Source of the DNA: Seison nebaliae
Lineage: Eukaryota > Rotifera > Pararotatoria > Seisonacea > Seisonidae
Direction: 5' to 3'
DNA: 64,000 nucleotides
Assembly (NCBI GenBank): GCA_023231475.1
Contig: JALJEE010000735.1
Coordinates: 117,369-181,368, forward strand
A model generated the notes under the pieces. It searched no databases. It saw nothing but the letters and a program-made list of their open reading frames with translations, and was not told where the DNA came from. The position numbers were made by a program, and so were the translations under genes. Below, one piece after another: positions 17,242 through 27,509 of this stretch; within the stretch, counting starts at the first letter, position 1; every line of letters begins with the position of its first letter.

Positions 17242-18173
17242 GTTTTAAATACTATGAAGATAAGACCGCAGAGCATTTGATATGTGGAAAAGTAAGGAAA
17301 TTTACTCAGGACGATATTAGTAGTATTTACCTGGAGACAAATAGAGGAGTTCCAGATCCAAATAAACATCCTTTACTTGAACTACCATGTCAGCACAAAT
17401 TTTGTTTTAAATGTATACAAAACTGGGTTCAACATCGATCTAAAATGCGTTTACCAAGGAATTCACCTGATCCCCGTTTTCCATGTCCTTATTGTACTCG
17501 ACCGATTCCATTTTTATCGCTACGTAGAGACCCGAGACCCGTTGTCAAAAATTTTCAAGAAGGAAAAGAATACATGAAGTACTTTATGGATTGTTAACTT
17601 TCAATCGAGTTATTTCTCTAAGAATTTTGTTTTGTAGCGCTTGATAAGTACCTAGGCTTTAGGGATTTATTCGAATATGCTAAACTAAATTCTAGCAGCA
17701 TAGTATCTTTTTAGCATTATATCATAAGTATATGTTTTAATACAATTGAAAATGTTTTTAGTAATGGGGGTTGTAAATGAAGCTGAAAGTTTACATTTAA
17801 TTTATAGTAGTTGCTTAATATTTTTTATCTCCTAGAAATTGATAGAAAATGGACACAGTTTAATGACGCACAATGTTAATCTTTCTTAAAATAATATAAC
17901 CAGTTCTCTTGACAATAGATGTAATTCAACCAACCGAAACTGGTTCAAGTTAGCGAACTTTAGATAATAATATTAATTGATATAAATTTATTAGACTTCA
18001 ACACTTTAAGTCAAGAACTTGAAGAATGGAGAAACAAAGTAAATAATATTCAAGACATAGTTGGAAGTGTAGTTACAGATTTTAAAGCTGTATTGGAACG
18101 GGCTGACCTTCCTGTGATTCCTGAGACAAGACGAATGAATATAATGATGCAATTCGTAAATTGGCCTATTTAA
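17242..18173 (+). CDS. RING-type zinc-finger protein, 5' end missing
   Basis: A probable E3 ubiquitin ligase or RING-domain relic. The first visible exon ends at 17592 and the last is 17995-18173; the 402-nt intron starts GTTAAC and ends TTAG. The zinc-binding core reads LPCQHKFCFKCIQNW, then, after a loop of about 19 residues, CPYCTRP, as in RING fingers. The first ligand pair appears as H-L-I-C instead of C-x-x-C, so this finger is atypical or degenerate. The last exon encodes a helical tail (SQELEEWRNKVNNI) and ends NWPI. No start codon is visible. The exon may begin after the AG at 17240-17241, and upstream exons were not found. A TRIM-like protein or a pseudogene are both possible. Confidence 0.5.
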
Positions 18174-18250
18174 TTTTGCGACATAGTTATGTAAACCACT
18201 TGTAGGAGTAGACAATTACCTATTTGGTGTTATACATGTTAATTTGTTAT

Positions 18251-18860
18251 ACAGCTGTATTCATAAGTAATCGGACAAAATTCGATATTTTTTAAATGCT
18301 CATAACTTCAATTAGCTTTATATGCCTAAGGGAGCATACTGTTAGACAGCCCAATCCAAGCTCTTTCAAATAGTTCTAACTTCGACAAAAATAAATTTAA
18401 AATCGTCGTCAAATAATCGATTAATTAACAAACTTCAATTTTTTCTATTTTTCATAATCGAAAATCTTATTTTACATCAATAAATTTTAAAAATAACTAA
18501 GTTTAAGTAAAATATTCGTTTTCAGCATGAAAAAGTGACACAGAATATAAAATTTTTTTTTTAATATGTCGAATAATTAGATAATTATTAAGCATTGTTC
18601 GAAAAGGACATTTTTGCATTATCTAAGAAATTTTATTTAATTGAAAAATTAAAATTACTCTATCTTCTTCAGCATCATCGATAACCTAAAATACATATTT
18701 TTATTAAAATTGGTAATAGAAAATTATATTTTTTTTGCACTTTTGATCCAAATCTTTAAGCGCTTACCAGTGGTATTTCTTACTCGGACATTTCGATTAT
18801 CAGCTTTATCTCTCAAACCCAATATCCAAGAGATTGCCTTCCCCTCGTCCATGACCTATA
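18251..18860 (-). mobile_element. Decayed Tc1-like DNA transposon
   Basis: The left edge (18251) reads CAGCTGTATTCATAAGTAAT followed by CGGACA, then a block with TGCTCATAACTT, as in many Tc1-family terminal repeats. The element is preceded by TA. On the minus strand, from the ATG at 18852, a short frame reads EGKAIS, ILGLRDKA and KIWIK, resembling the helix-turn-helix start of Tc1 transposases with deletions. The catalytic domain is missing. The matching right-hand terminal repeat was not found, so this is an internally deleted or truncated copy. Confidence 0.55.
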
Positions 18861-20527
18861 ACATTTTAGGCATGTCTTATTAATCAGGTTTTTTATTTGA
18901 ATGTCATTAAACATATTTTTAAATCGGTTGTTTGATATGTCGAAGGTCGAAATTGGAATGAACATTTTATAACATAGAATCTATGTAATGGAGTTTAGAA
19001 TGTTATGGAGGTAAGGACGGATTACGTAAACTTCATAAAAGAGGTGCCTGTTAAATACGTATTATTGGTAAAAATAACGCGAAATATTGAGCATTTTTTT
19101 AAAATCCAAAAAATTTTGGACAAAAGTTTCAAAATGGAGATAATAATAATTATTTGGCTACCTCACCGCTTACACCAGTCAATTCGTTGACTGATATCAG
19201 TACACCTCACAAACCCATATGGGTTTATCTGTAGATGCCTAAACAACTCAAAATAGGATTGAGCATATCATTAATATTCAATATCAATCTTGTTTATCTA
19301 ATAAAATGTTTATCACCTTATTCTTTCTAATAATGTATGTTAATTTGAGGAGAACAATGAAAATTATGAACAAAATGTATATGGGATATCTTAATATAAA
19401 AATGTATTACTTTGTTAATTACTAAATATAGAATTAAAGAATAATGAGTTTCATAGCGACTGGAGATTAAATAGTATTAGATTTATTGAATTAAGAATTA
19501 AACGTCATTAATATCTGAAATAATAATGAATATGATAATGACATTCATTTAATTTCAAAGAAGAAGTTAGTCCTATGAAAGAATATTAGTATATTTCATC
19601 TATAGTATGTAAACCTTTTGAGTATATTAATTTTCAAAATTTTATGTGTCAGATGCATTTTGTGATAAAATGATAATTATTAATATTATTTCACGTTTAA
19701 TTTTTAATTCTTTAACGGATATCACTTGAGTGATAATGGTTCCATGATGATACATTTAAGCTTTTTTAGCTTTGACAATATTTTATTCCGTTAAATTGAC
19801 AAATGTTGTGCCGGATCATTTTTTTTAATATTTATCATTATATGGCATTAATAAGAATATTTTCGTTCTTAATTTACATAGCTTATCTATCATTTTCCAA
19901 ATTGTTCTACTTTTATCGATTTTTTTGTCTGGACAAGTAATTTATCGTTCTCATTATGGATGGTATTAGATCGAATGCACATTTTGTTACTGATAATAAA
20001 AAATCTTCGTTTGCAATCTGAAAATTTCTTCTTTCATGAACCTCTTTGAGATGATTCTGTACGTTGGAACTTAATCTGATAATAGATATAAATAGAAGAA
20101 GTCTTGACGATTAATGATAAAATTGTTTGAGGAGAAGCATAAATTATTAATAAATGTGTTAAATCTAAACTGTTGAGGGTGTTTTTGTCAATGGATATAT
20201 GCTACATAATTGGTGATGGCATCCATCAACGACAAGAAATTTCCAAATCACTGATTAACGTCTCTGGCAGGAGAAATACTTCCATTAATAATTCATGGCA
20301 CTGATTCAGAAAAAATTAAGAATATTATTATTCATCTCATCAATTTTCACATTTTACGGTTCATCTTCATTTATTTTGTTTATCAACTCTTGGACAAACA
20401 TACCGCCTCGTTTATATCATTCATATATAAAAATTTTCTTACTTCAATTTCATCGTGTTCATTTCGTTTTCATATTTCTAGAATTCTTTTAGCTTTTCCT
20501 AAAACACATTCTCCCTATAATTAGATA
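18861..20527. other. Intergenic, AT-rich
   Basis: No conserved coding sequence. A small palindrome lies near 19216-19229 (ACCCATATGGGT). The 65-codon frame at 20295-20492 begins with ATG and has a hydrophobic start, but its composition matches the surrounding T-rich DNA and it has no homology I recognise. The final part should include the promoter of the neuropeptide gene. Confidence 0.45.
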
Positions 20528-20954
20528 ATGAATTCATTAAATTTATTCCGTATTATTCTGTTGGTAATTGTTGGAAGTATCATGACGACCTATGCTCAGC
20601 CATCAAATAAATTCGTCTCTGCCATGTTTCTTTGCATTTCATTCGTCATTATCCATAAATTTCCATTTGTAGTAAACGTGGATGCTGGGTCGCGGGTGGA
20701 ATGTCACATCATTGTAGTGCTGCATTTGCTGCTAGTTTGATGCAATCGTTGAATGATATAAATGAAGCTAATCCAGGAAAACGGTCAGTACAAGATTCAG
20801 ATGCTCAATTCTATTATAAGTTGGGATTCTAATAACATTTTCAAAAAATTTCTTAATTTTCCTCAATATTTTTAGATTGGCCAATTTGGTTCGATCGGAG
20901 AAAGATTTGATGAGAGTAAAAAATTTCGTCGATCGTTCTTTTATCGCCTATTAA
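20528..20954 (+). CDS. Calcitonin/DH31-like neuropeptide precursor
   Basis: A secreted prohormone of 107 residues. Exons are 20528-20625, 20673-20819 and 20876-20954; introns are 47 and 56 nt (GTTTCT...GTAG, GTTGGG...TTAG). Residues 1-23 form a signal peptide. A dibasic KR at 34-35 precedes a 32-residue peptide (36-67) with Cys37 and Cys47, starting GCWVAGGMSHHC and ending NEANP. It is followed by Gly68 as amide donor and KR at 69-70. A 32-residue length, an N-terminal disulfide loop and a C-terminal Pro-amide are hallmarks of calcitonin-type peptides. The internal AA-x-LM spacing also resembles insect DH31. Such peptides act on class B GPCRs. The loop (nine residues between the Cys) is longer than in vertebrate calcitonin (five), so the exact subfamily is unsettled. 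The C-terminal tail has no further dibasic site. Confidence 0.72.
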
Positions 20955-21315
20955 TTTAACCGTTATAATCTATAATCATCATCTCAATTATCAATGAACA
21001 ACATGAGAATTTCCTTTTTTAAACATACAATGTGTGGCCATTCAATACATGTTCAATAATCGTGCATTTGTCTTTCTCCCAATAAACATAAATGATTTAA
21101 CTAAAAAAATTATAACAATATCAATTTGATTTCCATTTAAAAAAAACAAATTTTGCGGTCAAATAAATTTTTCTCGTTCGCCAAATAAAAAAAAACGTAA
21201 CAATACATTTAATAGACGTTAAACATTCGTTTATATGTTAACAATTGAAATTATTAATTTGTTTTCGTGAATTCTGTCTGTTTGATAAAATTTTGCTTGA
21301 GAGTCGGTTGGCAAA
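20955..21315. other. 3' flank of the neuropeptide gene and leader of ODAD2
   Basis: A canonical AATAAA polyadenylation signal lies at 21081-21086, about 130 nt after the neuropeptide stop codon. No other feature is visible in the 361 bp between the two genes, which are on the same strand. Confidence 0.6.
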
Positions 21316-23529
21316 ATGGATACCCAAAAAAGTGAATTAGTATTGAGAAAATCAGCAAATGAGTTAGATTTCTAAAATTTTGTTTCCCATAAATCATTAT
21401 ATCGGTCTTCAGTTCGGCTAGCTTGTCAGAAATACAGAGAGTACCGTCAGAAGAATCGTTTGGTGATTCGTCGACATATTCTGGAACAGAACATGACAAT
21501 TTGGAGACACCACCAAATGAGGAACGAGATATTTGGCCTACTCAATATTGGACATTAAATAAAATGTTGAAGTATCTGAAAATTTTTGATCAGTTAGGAA
21601 CTAAAGTGATTTTAGTATTGTTGCCCGATTATATTGTTGATGAGAGTTATACAAAAGCAGCAATAAGAAATTCAGATGGAATAACTACATTACTTAATAT
21701 AACAGAAACGGATGATGTGGAATGTCAAATTGCTGCGATGAAAAGTTTAATAATAATTGCAAAAATTGAAGGTTATATCAAACATTTGACTTTAGAGAAA
21801 TTAAACGATTCATTTAGATTTGAAGATAGATATTTTGAGACTAGGAGGAATTCAAAGTATTGTCACGTTACTTCATTCCCCTTATATTCGAGTAAGAACG
21901 CAAGCATGCGAATGTCTAGGTTTATTGTCGAGTAAACGACTTACAAGGAAAATAATGCGTCGAACGAAAGGTTTAAGATATCTTTTAGCTAATTTGGAAT
22001 ACAAGAAAAATTTGAAGCAACTACCTGATCAAACGACATTGTTGCGATTTGCAGCTCAAGCTATTCAAGAATTATGTGTCAGTTCGAAGATTAGAAGAGC
22101 ATTACGTCGCTTAGGAATAATTGCATTGATTACAAAGTTGTTGAAACATCCTGACAACAGTATCAAAATTGCGACGTTGGGAATCGTTAGAGAATGTTCT
22201 GTCGAATCAAGTTTTCGTGCAGGATTAACATCGGCAGGCGTCTTAGAAGATTTGTTAAAGAATTTAAGGAATGCGAATAATGAGGAATTGCAAATAACTT
22301 CAGCGAAAGCATTAAATAATTATAAGATCAATACAGTAAATTATCGTGGAGATAAAGATGCATTATCAGGAGCGGAAATATTAACAAACATCTTCCTCAC
22401 TTCCGACGATATGAATGTTTTATGTGCCGTGAGTGGAGCATTATGGAAAATGATGGTTGGACATCCGATTAATAAGCAATTGATCAAATCAGATTTGATT
22501 GTAAGAATTGTGAAATTTCTCAGTTCAACAGATGAAAAACTAAATTTAAATTGTTTGGGTTTAGTTGCAGAATTCGGAAGAGATGAAATTGCCAAAGATA
22601 TGTTTCGTTCCAATAATGTAATGCAAATTATTGTTAAGAATTTAGTGTTAAGTACTCCTCGGGATGTTCTAGCAAATTCATGTTCAGCCATCACTTCACT
22701 TATTAAAGATCATCAGAAGAATGCAAAGCTCTTACATGATCTTGATGGAGTTCGATTATTATGGTCGTTATTGAAGACAAATATCTTGAAAGTTCTCGAA
22801 CCTGCAGTAGAAACAATTTGCGCTTATTTAGATACTGTTGGAACGGAATCAGTAGAAATGATTCGAAGTTTCATCGGTGGAATTGATTTGGTTATTACAA
22901 TTCTACGGGATTCCAATCTTGAAGTAGCTCGAAGTTTAATGTGTGATGTTATAACTAGAATTGCAAGAGATGAAGAGAATGCTGGGATTTTAAATGATAA
23001 TAATATTATTGATCTTTTAACAGAAGTTGCCGAACGAGCTAAAACAAAAAAGATAAAAATTGCGGTAAGTTCTGCAATTTACGAATGTTCGAAATATGAC
23101 GGGAATGCAAGAAGATTTGGTGAGAAGGATATTATAAAGACACTCGTCAGTTTCCTCAATGAAGATTCGGATGGTGTTAAAAAAATGGTAACGATGGCAC
23201 TTTATGAACTTAGCTTATTCCCTAATAATTGTATGGAAATGATTTCATTCGATCTGGTATCTAAATTACTTCCTCTAATTGAAAATGACGATGAAGATTT
23301 CCAATTAGCTGCAGCCGGTTGTATCGCCAGTATTCGTCATTTCGCCACAGCACATTCAATAACCGTAACTAATGAAGTGGAAACAGAAACTGATTTAGAC
23401 GATACAAAATATGACACGCAAATATTCCGTCAACAAATGTTCCCGAAAATGTCACTCACAAAAGTATGTTTGGAGCAGAAGAAGAAGAAAGATGAACCGA
23501 AAAATTTTAGCGTCATGTTTGGAAAATAA
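21316..23529 (+). CDS. ODAD2: Armadillo-repeat outer dynein arm docking protein (ODAD2/ARMC4, Drosophila gudu)
   Basis: Docking-complex protein that anchors outer dynein arms to doublet microtubules of motile cilia and flagella. Exons are 21316-21362, 21413-21771 and 21818-23529 (705 residues); the introns are 50 nt (GTTAGA...TCAG) and 46 nt (GTTATA...TTAG). After an acidic N-terminus of about 55 residues, the protein is tandem armadillo repeats to the end. The most diagnostic stretches are LDGVRLLWSLL, EMIRSFIGGIDLVI, NARRFGEKDIIKTLV and LAAAGCIASIRHFA, which match ARMC4 closely. Splicing intron 2 restores the repeat IDILRLGGIQSIV exactly. It is shorter than human ARMC4 (about 1044 residues), lacking most of the N-terminal region. 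Further 5' exons cannot be excluded, but the ATG at 21316 gives a consistent reading frame. Confidence 0.9.
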
Positions 23530-23903
23530 TTACACGTATTCCATTCAACTGCTTCAGATAAACTTTATTATACGAGATATTAATAGAATAATGTTGAAAA
23601 ACATTATTGAGAATTCATATTTTCTATTTTATTTGTTTATTATTAAATTTTCTTCTTTCATAATTTTGATAAATTTTCCATCTTTAGTTTTATCTTTTGT
23701 TTTGTTTTATCATTCTTTTGTCAATATTAGGAAGTTTTCTATAATTTTTTTTTATTTATTTTCATGCGTTGTTTACGAACAATTATTAGATTCTCTTTCT
23801 GTATTTCAAACGTTCTTTTCAACTTTTTCTTTATGGACATTGATTGAATGTATGAAATGTGTGTAATTTAAGTATAAGATGATACTGAATATAAATAAAC
23901 ATA
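23530..23903. other. 3' flank of ODAD2
   Basis: T-rich sequence with no recognisable gene. A long frame overlapping the end of ODAD2 (23411-23866) is Phe/Ile-rich and looks like translated AT-rich flank. It should contain the ODAD2 polyadenylation site and the upstream region of the tRNA gene. Confidence 0.5.
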
Positions 23904-23987
23904 TGCCAGGATGGCCGAGTGGTTAAGGCGGTGGACTTAAGTTCCACTTCCCAATAGGGAGCGTGGGTTCGAACCCCACTCCTGGCA
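23904..23987 (+). tRNA. tRNA-Leu (anticodon TAA)
   Basis: An 84-nt class II tRNA. The 7-bp acceptor stem pairs TGCCAGG (23904) with CCTGGCA (end 23987). The A box reads TGGCCGAGTGGTTAAGGC and the B box GGGTTCGAACCCC. The anticodon stem GTGGA/TCCAC carries the loop CTTAAGT, so the anticodon is TAA and decodes UUA. A long variable arm with a short stem confirms class II. There is no intron. A T-run just downstream (about 23994-23998) can serve as RNA polymerase III terminator. Confidence 0.95.
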
Positions 23988-25092
23988 AAAAAAATTTTTG
24001 ATTCCTTACACATTGTTAGTTACACATTTATATATTGCAAAACATTAAGATGCTATTAGTATAGTGAACATACAATAATGAACATGAGAATCATTAAATT
24101 TTCTATATTACTCAAACAAACAATTGGATTCTTTTGGTTCTTCTCATTTTTCAGAAAGAGCTGGTATCATTTGTAGTTAAAAGTGCAGTTTACTTTGTTA
24201 AGTATTTCTACTACTGTTTTTTTTGTATATTACTCATTTTCTACATAAATTTAAATAAATCAATTTTGTTTAATATTACGAATTTTTAATAAATAAAACG
24301 TTAAACACTCTTATGATTATTCTTATTTGACTTCTTTCAAATTATCTAGTCGTCAAAGTAGTCCTCATTGCACAGACATATTAGAAAAGATCTAAAATTT
24401 TCAGATTGTGAAAGAAATGATTCGAGTAATTTCGTTCAATGTTTAAGACTTAATATTCAAAATTTAGAAATTGAGAAGTTAATTTTTTCAACCAATAAAT
24501 TTTTTTTCGTGAGACACGTTAAAGTAGAACGATGTCGTTCCAAGTCTCTGTCTCTTATAAAGGAAGAATAGATTATTCATACAGAAAGTGTCGATGCATT
24601 TCGAAGATTTAGAAGAGTTTATGAAACAGTCGAAATTACTCTTCGAAAATTATCCATCCAAAGTTCATCTTCTTCTTTTTACATTTTTCATCTCTATTAT
24701 TTCTTCACTTCATTCAAGACACGATTTGTCATGAAATATCGACAAACCGGAGGATTAAATTTAAAAGTAACAAATGATTTGAAAGTTCCTTTTTCTTATT
24801 ATCCAACTAATTTAACCAATTCTTCCCAAATAGTGTCTCCAATATACGACGACAACATCTAGAGATTTTAAGAAAATTGAGAGTTTTGTTCAGTTCATGA
24901 TGAGGAAGATGGCGGCCAATTAATGAACTAAATGTAATTAAATTCATTTTCTCGATATATCTCATAATTTCCCTATTTATTTATTTCACAAATTTTTCCA
25001 TGTACAAATAAGTAAATCAAAAAGGAAATTGATTTTTTCCAAAACATTTTTAAATTTCCTCTCAGATTCTTTTGTGACGATTTCGATAAAAT
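23988..25092. other. Intergenic between tRNA-Leu and P450 reductase
   Basis: AT-rich with no conserved protein in any frame. The frame at 24368-24571 has no recognisable motif. The last few hundred bases presumably hold the promoter and leader of the reductase gene. Confidence 0.5.
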
Positions 25093-27069
25093 ATGATTAT
25101 TGAAATAATTAGTACGATAGTTTTATGCGTTTTTGGGAAATATGTTATTAATTGGTACAGACAACATCAGGAACAGTTACCAGAAAAGAGTTTATTCGAT
25201 TTTCAAAAATTGGATGAAGGAAAATCAATTGAAGTTGATGAAGATAATATAATTAATAAAATGAAGAAAACTGGTCAAACGATGTTGATTGTTTATGGAT
25301 CGCAAACGGGAACTGCTGAAGGTTTCGCTTATCAATTGAAGAAAATGGGTCGAAAACGATCAATCTTCGCTCTTTGTGAAGACAGTGAAGAAATCGATTT
25401 TGACGATTTAGCGAAAGCGAAAGAAATCGATAATTTTTCATTAATATTTCTTGTCGCTACATATGGAGAAGGTGATCCAACAGATAATGCAATTGAAATG
25501 TGTGAATGGTTTCAAAATGTATCAGATGATGATGAAACATTGAAAGATATTAAATTTGCCGTTTTTGGTTGTGGAAATAGTACATATGAACATTTCAATA
25601 AAATAGGTCGATTGATAGATCGACGATGTGAGGAATTGGGTGGTAATCGAATAGTCGTTCGCGGAGAGAGTGATGATAGTCGAAATGCCGATGAAGATTT
25701 TATGAATTGGGCCACCGATATTTTTTGGCCGAATTATTTTGAACATTGCGATATGATAATTCCATCGACATCTGACGAACAATGGAAAGAATATAAATTG
25801 AAATATATTTCTGATGATGTACAGAAAGTATTCAGAGGAGAACCTCATAAATTTGGCTCATATGAAAATCAGAAAGGTGCCTATGGGCAAAAGAATCCAT
25901 TATTGGCAGAAATTAGTAAAAAATACGAATTGTTTTCAAAAGATTCTGATCGGTCTTGTCTTCATTTAGAATTGTCATTAATTAACTCAAAACTTCGTTA
26001 TGAAACGGGAGATCATGTGGCAATTTTACCGGAAAATGATCCTGTGTTGGTAGAGAGATTAGGTGAATTGTTATCTATAAATTTAAATGATATCATCACT
26101 ATGGATTCAACTGAAGCATCTTCAACTAAAAAACATCCATTTCCATGTCCTTCTTCTTTCCGTACTTTATTCACTCATTATCTCGATATAACAACTCCAT
26201 TGAAACAAAGTACGATAAGTGAACTCCAATCTTATGGAATTGATGAGAATGATAAATTATTATTGAAAGAATTATGTGATAGGAAAAATCGTTCGAAATA
26301 TAATAAATTCATTTTGGATGCACGTCGAACATTAATTGCTATTTTAGAAGATATTCCATCTTGGAGACCGTCAATTGATCATCTTTTGGAATCATTACCA
26401 CGATTACAATGTCGTTATTATTCAATTTCTTCTTCCAGTAAAAAGTTTAGAGAAAGTGTTCATTTAACTGCAATTTGTGTCGAATATCAAACAAAAAGTG
26501 AGAGAACTAATTTTGGTGTTTGTACTTCATATTTGAATCGATTGAAAGAAGGTGATCACATTCCCATTTACATTCGAAGATCTAAATTCAAATTACCTAT
26601 TCAAATAAAAGTTCCACTCATTCTAGTTGGTCCGGGAACAGGTATCGCTCCTTTCCGCGCCTTCCTCCAAGAACGTCAAATGCAAAAGTCACAAGGAAAA
26701 CCGATTGGTGATATCATTCTCTTTTATGGTTGTCGAAATAAAGAAAAAGATTATTTATATCGAAATGAAATCGAAGAATATGTCAATGACGGAACGATTA
26801 AACAATTGTTCGTTGCATTTTCTCGTGATCAATCGGAGAAAGTGTATGTCCAGGATCTTATACGTCAAAACGGTTCTCTCGTTTTCAATATGTTCGAGAA
26901 TAAAGCTAGTTTGTTCATTTGTGGTGATGCCATGAATATGGCACGAGAAGTACATCAAACTCTTCTCGATGTTTTTAAGACAGAAGGTGAAATGGATATC
27001 AGTGAAGCTAATTCGTATATGCAACGATTAAATTCTCTTCATAAATATTCGTCTGATGTTTGGAGTTAA
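25093..27069 (+). CDS. POR: NADPH-cytochrome P450 reductase
   Basis: Diflavin reductase that passes electrons from NADPH through FAD and FMN to microsomal cytochromes P450 and haem oxygenase on the ER. It is a single 658-residue exon, close to the usual 670-680. A membrane anchor lies at residues 3-20 (IIEIISTIVLCVFGKYVI). The flavodoxin domain has YGSQTGTAEGFA (about 68-80), ATYGEGDPTDNA and GCGNSTYEHFN, which are the FMN loops. The ferredoxin-reductase part has the FAD motif RYYSISSSSK, the NADPH pyrophosphate motif GPGTGIAPFRAF, YGCRNKEKDYLY, and VAFSRDQSEKVYVQ. It ends with the family's C-terminal DVWS, where the penultimate Trp stacks on FAD. The NADPH-site Cys is kept in FICGDAMNMA. All key residues are present. 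The lack of introns stands out beside its intron-bearing neighbours. Confidence 0.97.
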   Translation: MIIEIISTIVLCVFGKYVINWYRQHQEQLPEKSLFDFQKLDEGKSIEVDEDNIINKMKKTGQTMLIVYGSQTGTAEGFAYQLKKMGRKRSIFALCEDSEEIDFDDLAKAKEIDNFSLIFLVATYGEGDPTDNAIEMCEWFQNVSDDDETLKDIKFAVFGCGNSTYEHFNKIGRLIDRRCEELGGNRIVVRGESDDSRNADEDFMNWATDIFWPNYFEHCDMIIPSTSDEQWKEYKLKYISDDVQKVFRGEPHKFGSYENQKGAYGQKNPLLAEISKKYELFSKDSDRSCLHLELSLINSKLRYETGDHVAILPENDPVLVERLGELLSINLNDIITMDSTEASSTKKHPFPCPSSFRTLFTHYLDITTPLKQSTISELQSYGIDENDKLLLKELCDRKNRSKYNKFILDARRTLIAILEDIPSWRPSIDHLLESLPRLQCRYYSISSSSKKFRESVHLTAICVEYQTKSERTNFGVCTSYLNRLKEGDHIPIYIRRSKFKLPIQIKVPLILVGPGTGIAPFRAFLQERQMQKSQGKPIGDIILFYGCRNKEKDYLYRNEIEEYVNDGTIKQLFVAFSRDQSEKVYVQDLIRQNGSLVFNMFENKASLFICGDAMNMAREVHQTLLDVFKTEGEMDISEANSYMQRLNSLHKYSSDVWS

Positions 27070-27509
27070 TCATCAATTAACATTCTTCCATATCACATTT
27101 CATTTCTTATGTTTATCATTATTTAAAATTTTTCATTCTCAAATCATTTTTCTAATTGAAAATTCGTTAAAAATTTGAATTTTATTTTCAATTTGTTCAA
27201 GAGAATAATATGATAGTTGTTAGAAAAGTTGAGATATTAATAAAACGAAATAAAATAATTGGGATAAATACTGATGATAAATTGTGTTATTAACTCGTTC
27301 ACTCTCTTCCATTGACGTAGATAATGGACGTGGAATAAGGAGGAATAACAATTAAAACGAAATGTATTAATCGAAGGAACATGTAGCAAAGACTTCGAAT
27401 GAGAAAAGGAAATGAATAAAACGGAGGAATCTTATCGTTCTGGTAAAATTGATATTTTGCAATTTGTAAATAATAGAAAATTGTGAAAAATTGTTTGAAT
27501 AGATTTAGA
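27070..27509. other. Convergent 3' region between P450 reductase and the unknown gene
   Basis: Contains the 3' ends of two convergent transcripts. On the minus strand an open frame ending at 27299 follows a good acceptor (TTACCAG at about 27437). A GTTTCA donor at about 27557 could splice the upstream gene to it, giving a hydrophobic tail. I kept the unspliced stop at 27510 as the simpler model. Confidence 0.4.

Noticed and set aside
20295-20492. 65-codon frame with hydrophobic start just before the neuropeptide gene
   Set aside because: It resembles a signal peptide but has no cleavage or peptide motif, lies in T-rich DNA, and does not splice in phase to the next exons.
23411-23866. 151-codon frame overlapping the ODAD2 3' end
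   Set aside because: It reads antisense-free AT-rich flank in another frame, is Ile/Phe-rich with no conserved segment, and overlaps a well-supported gene.
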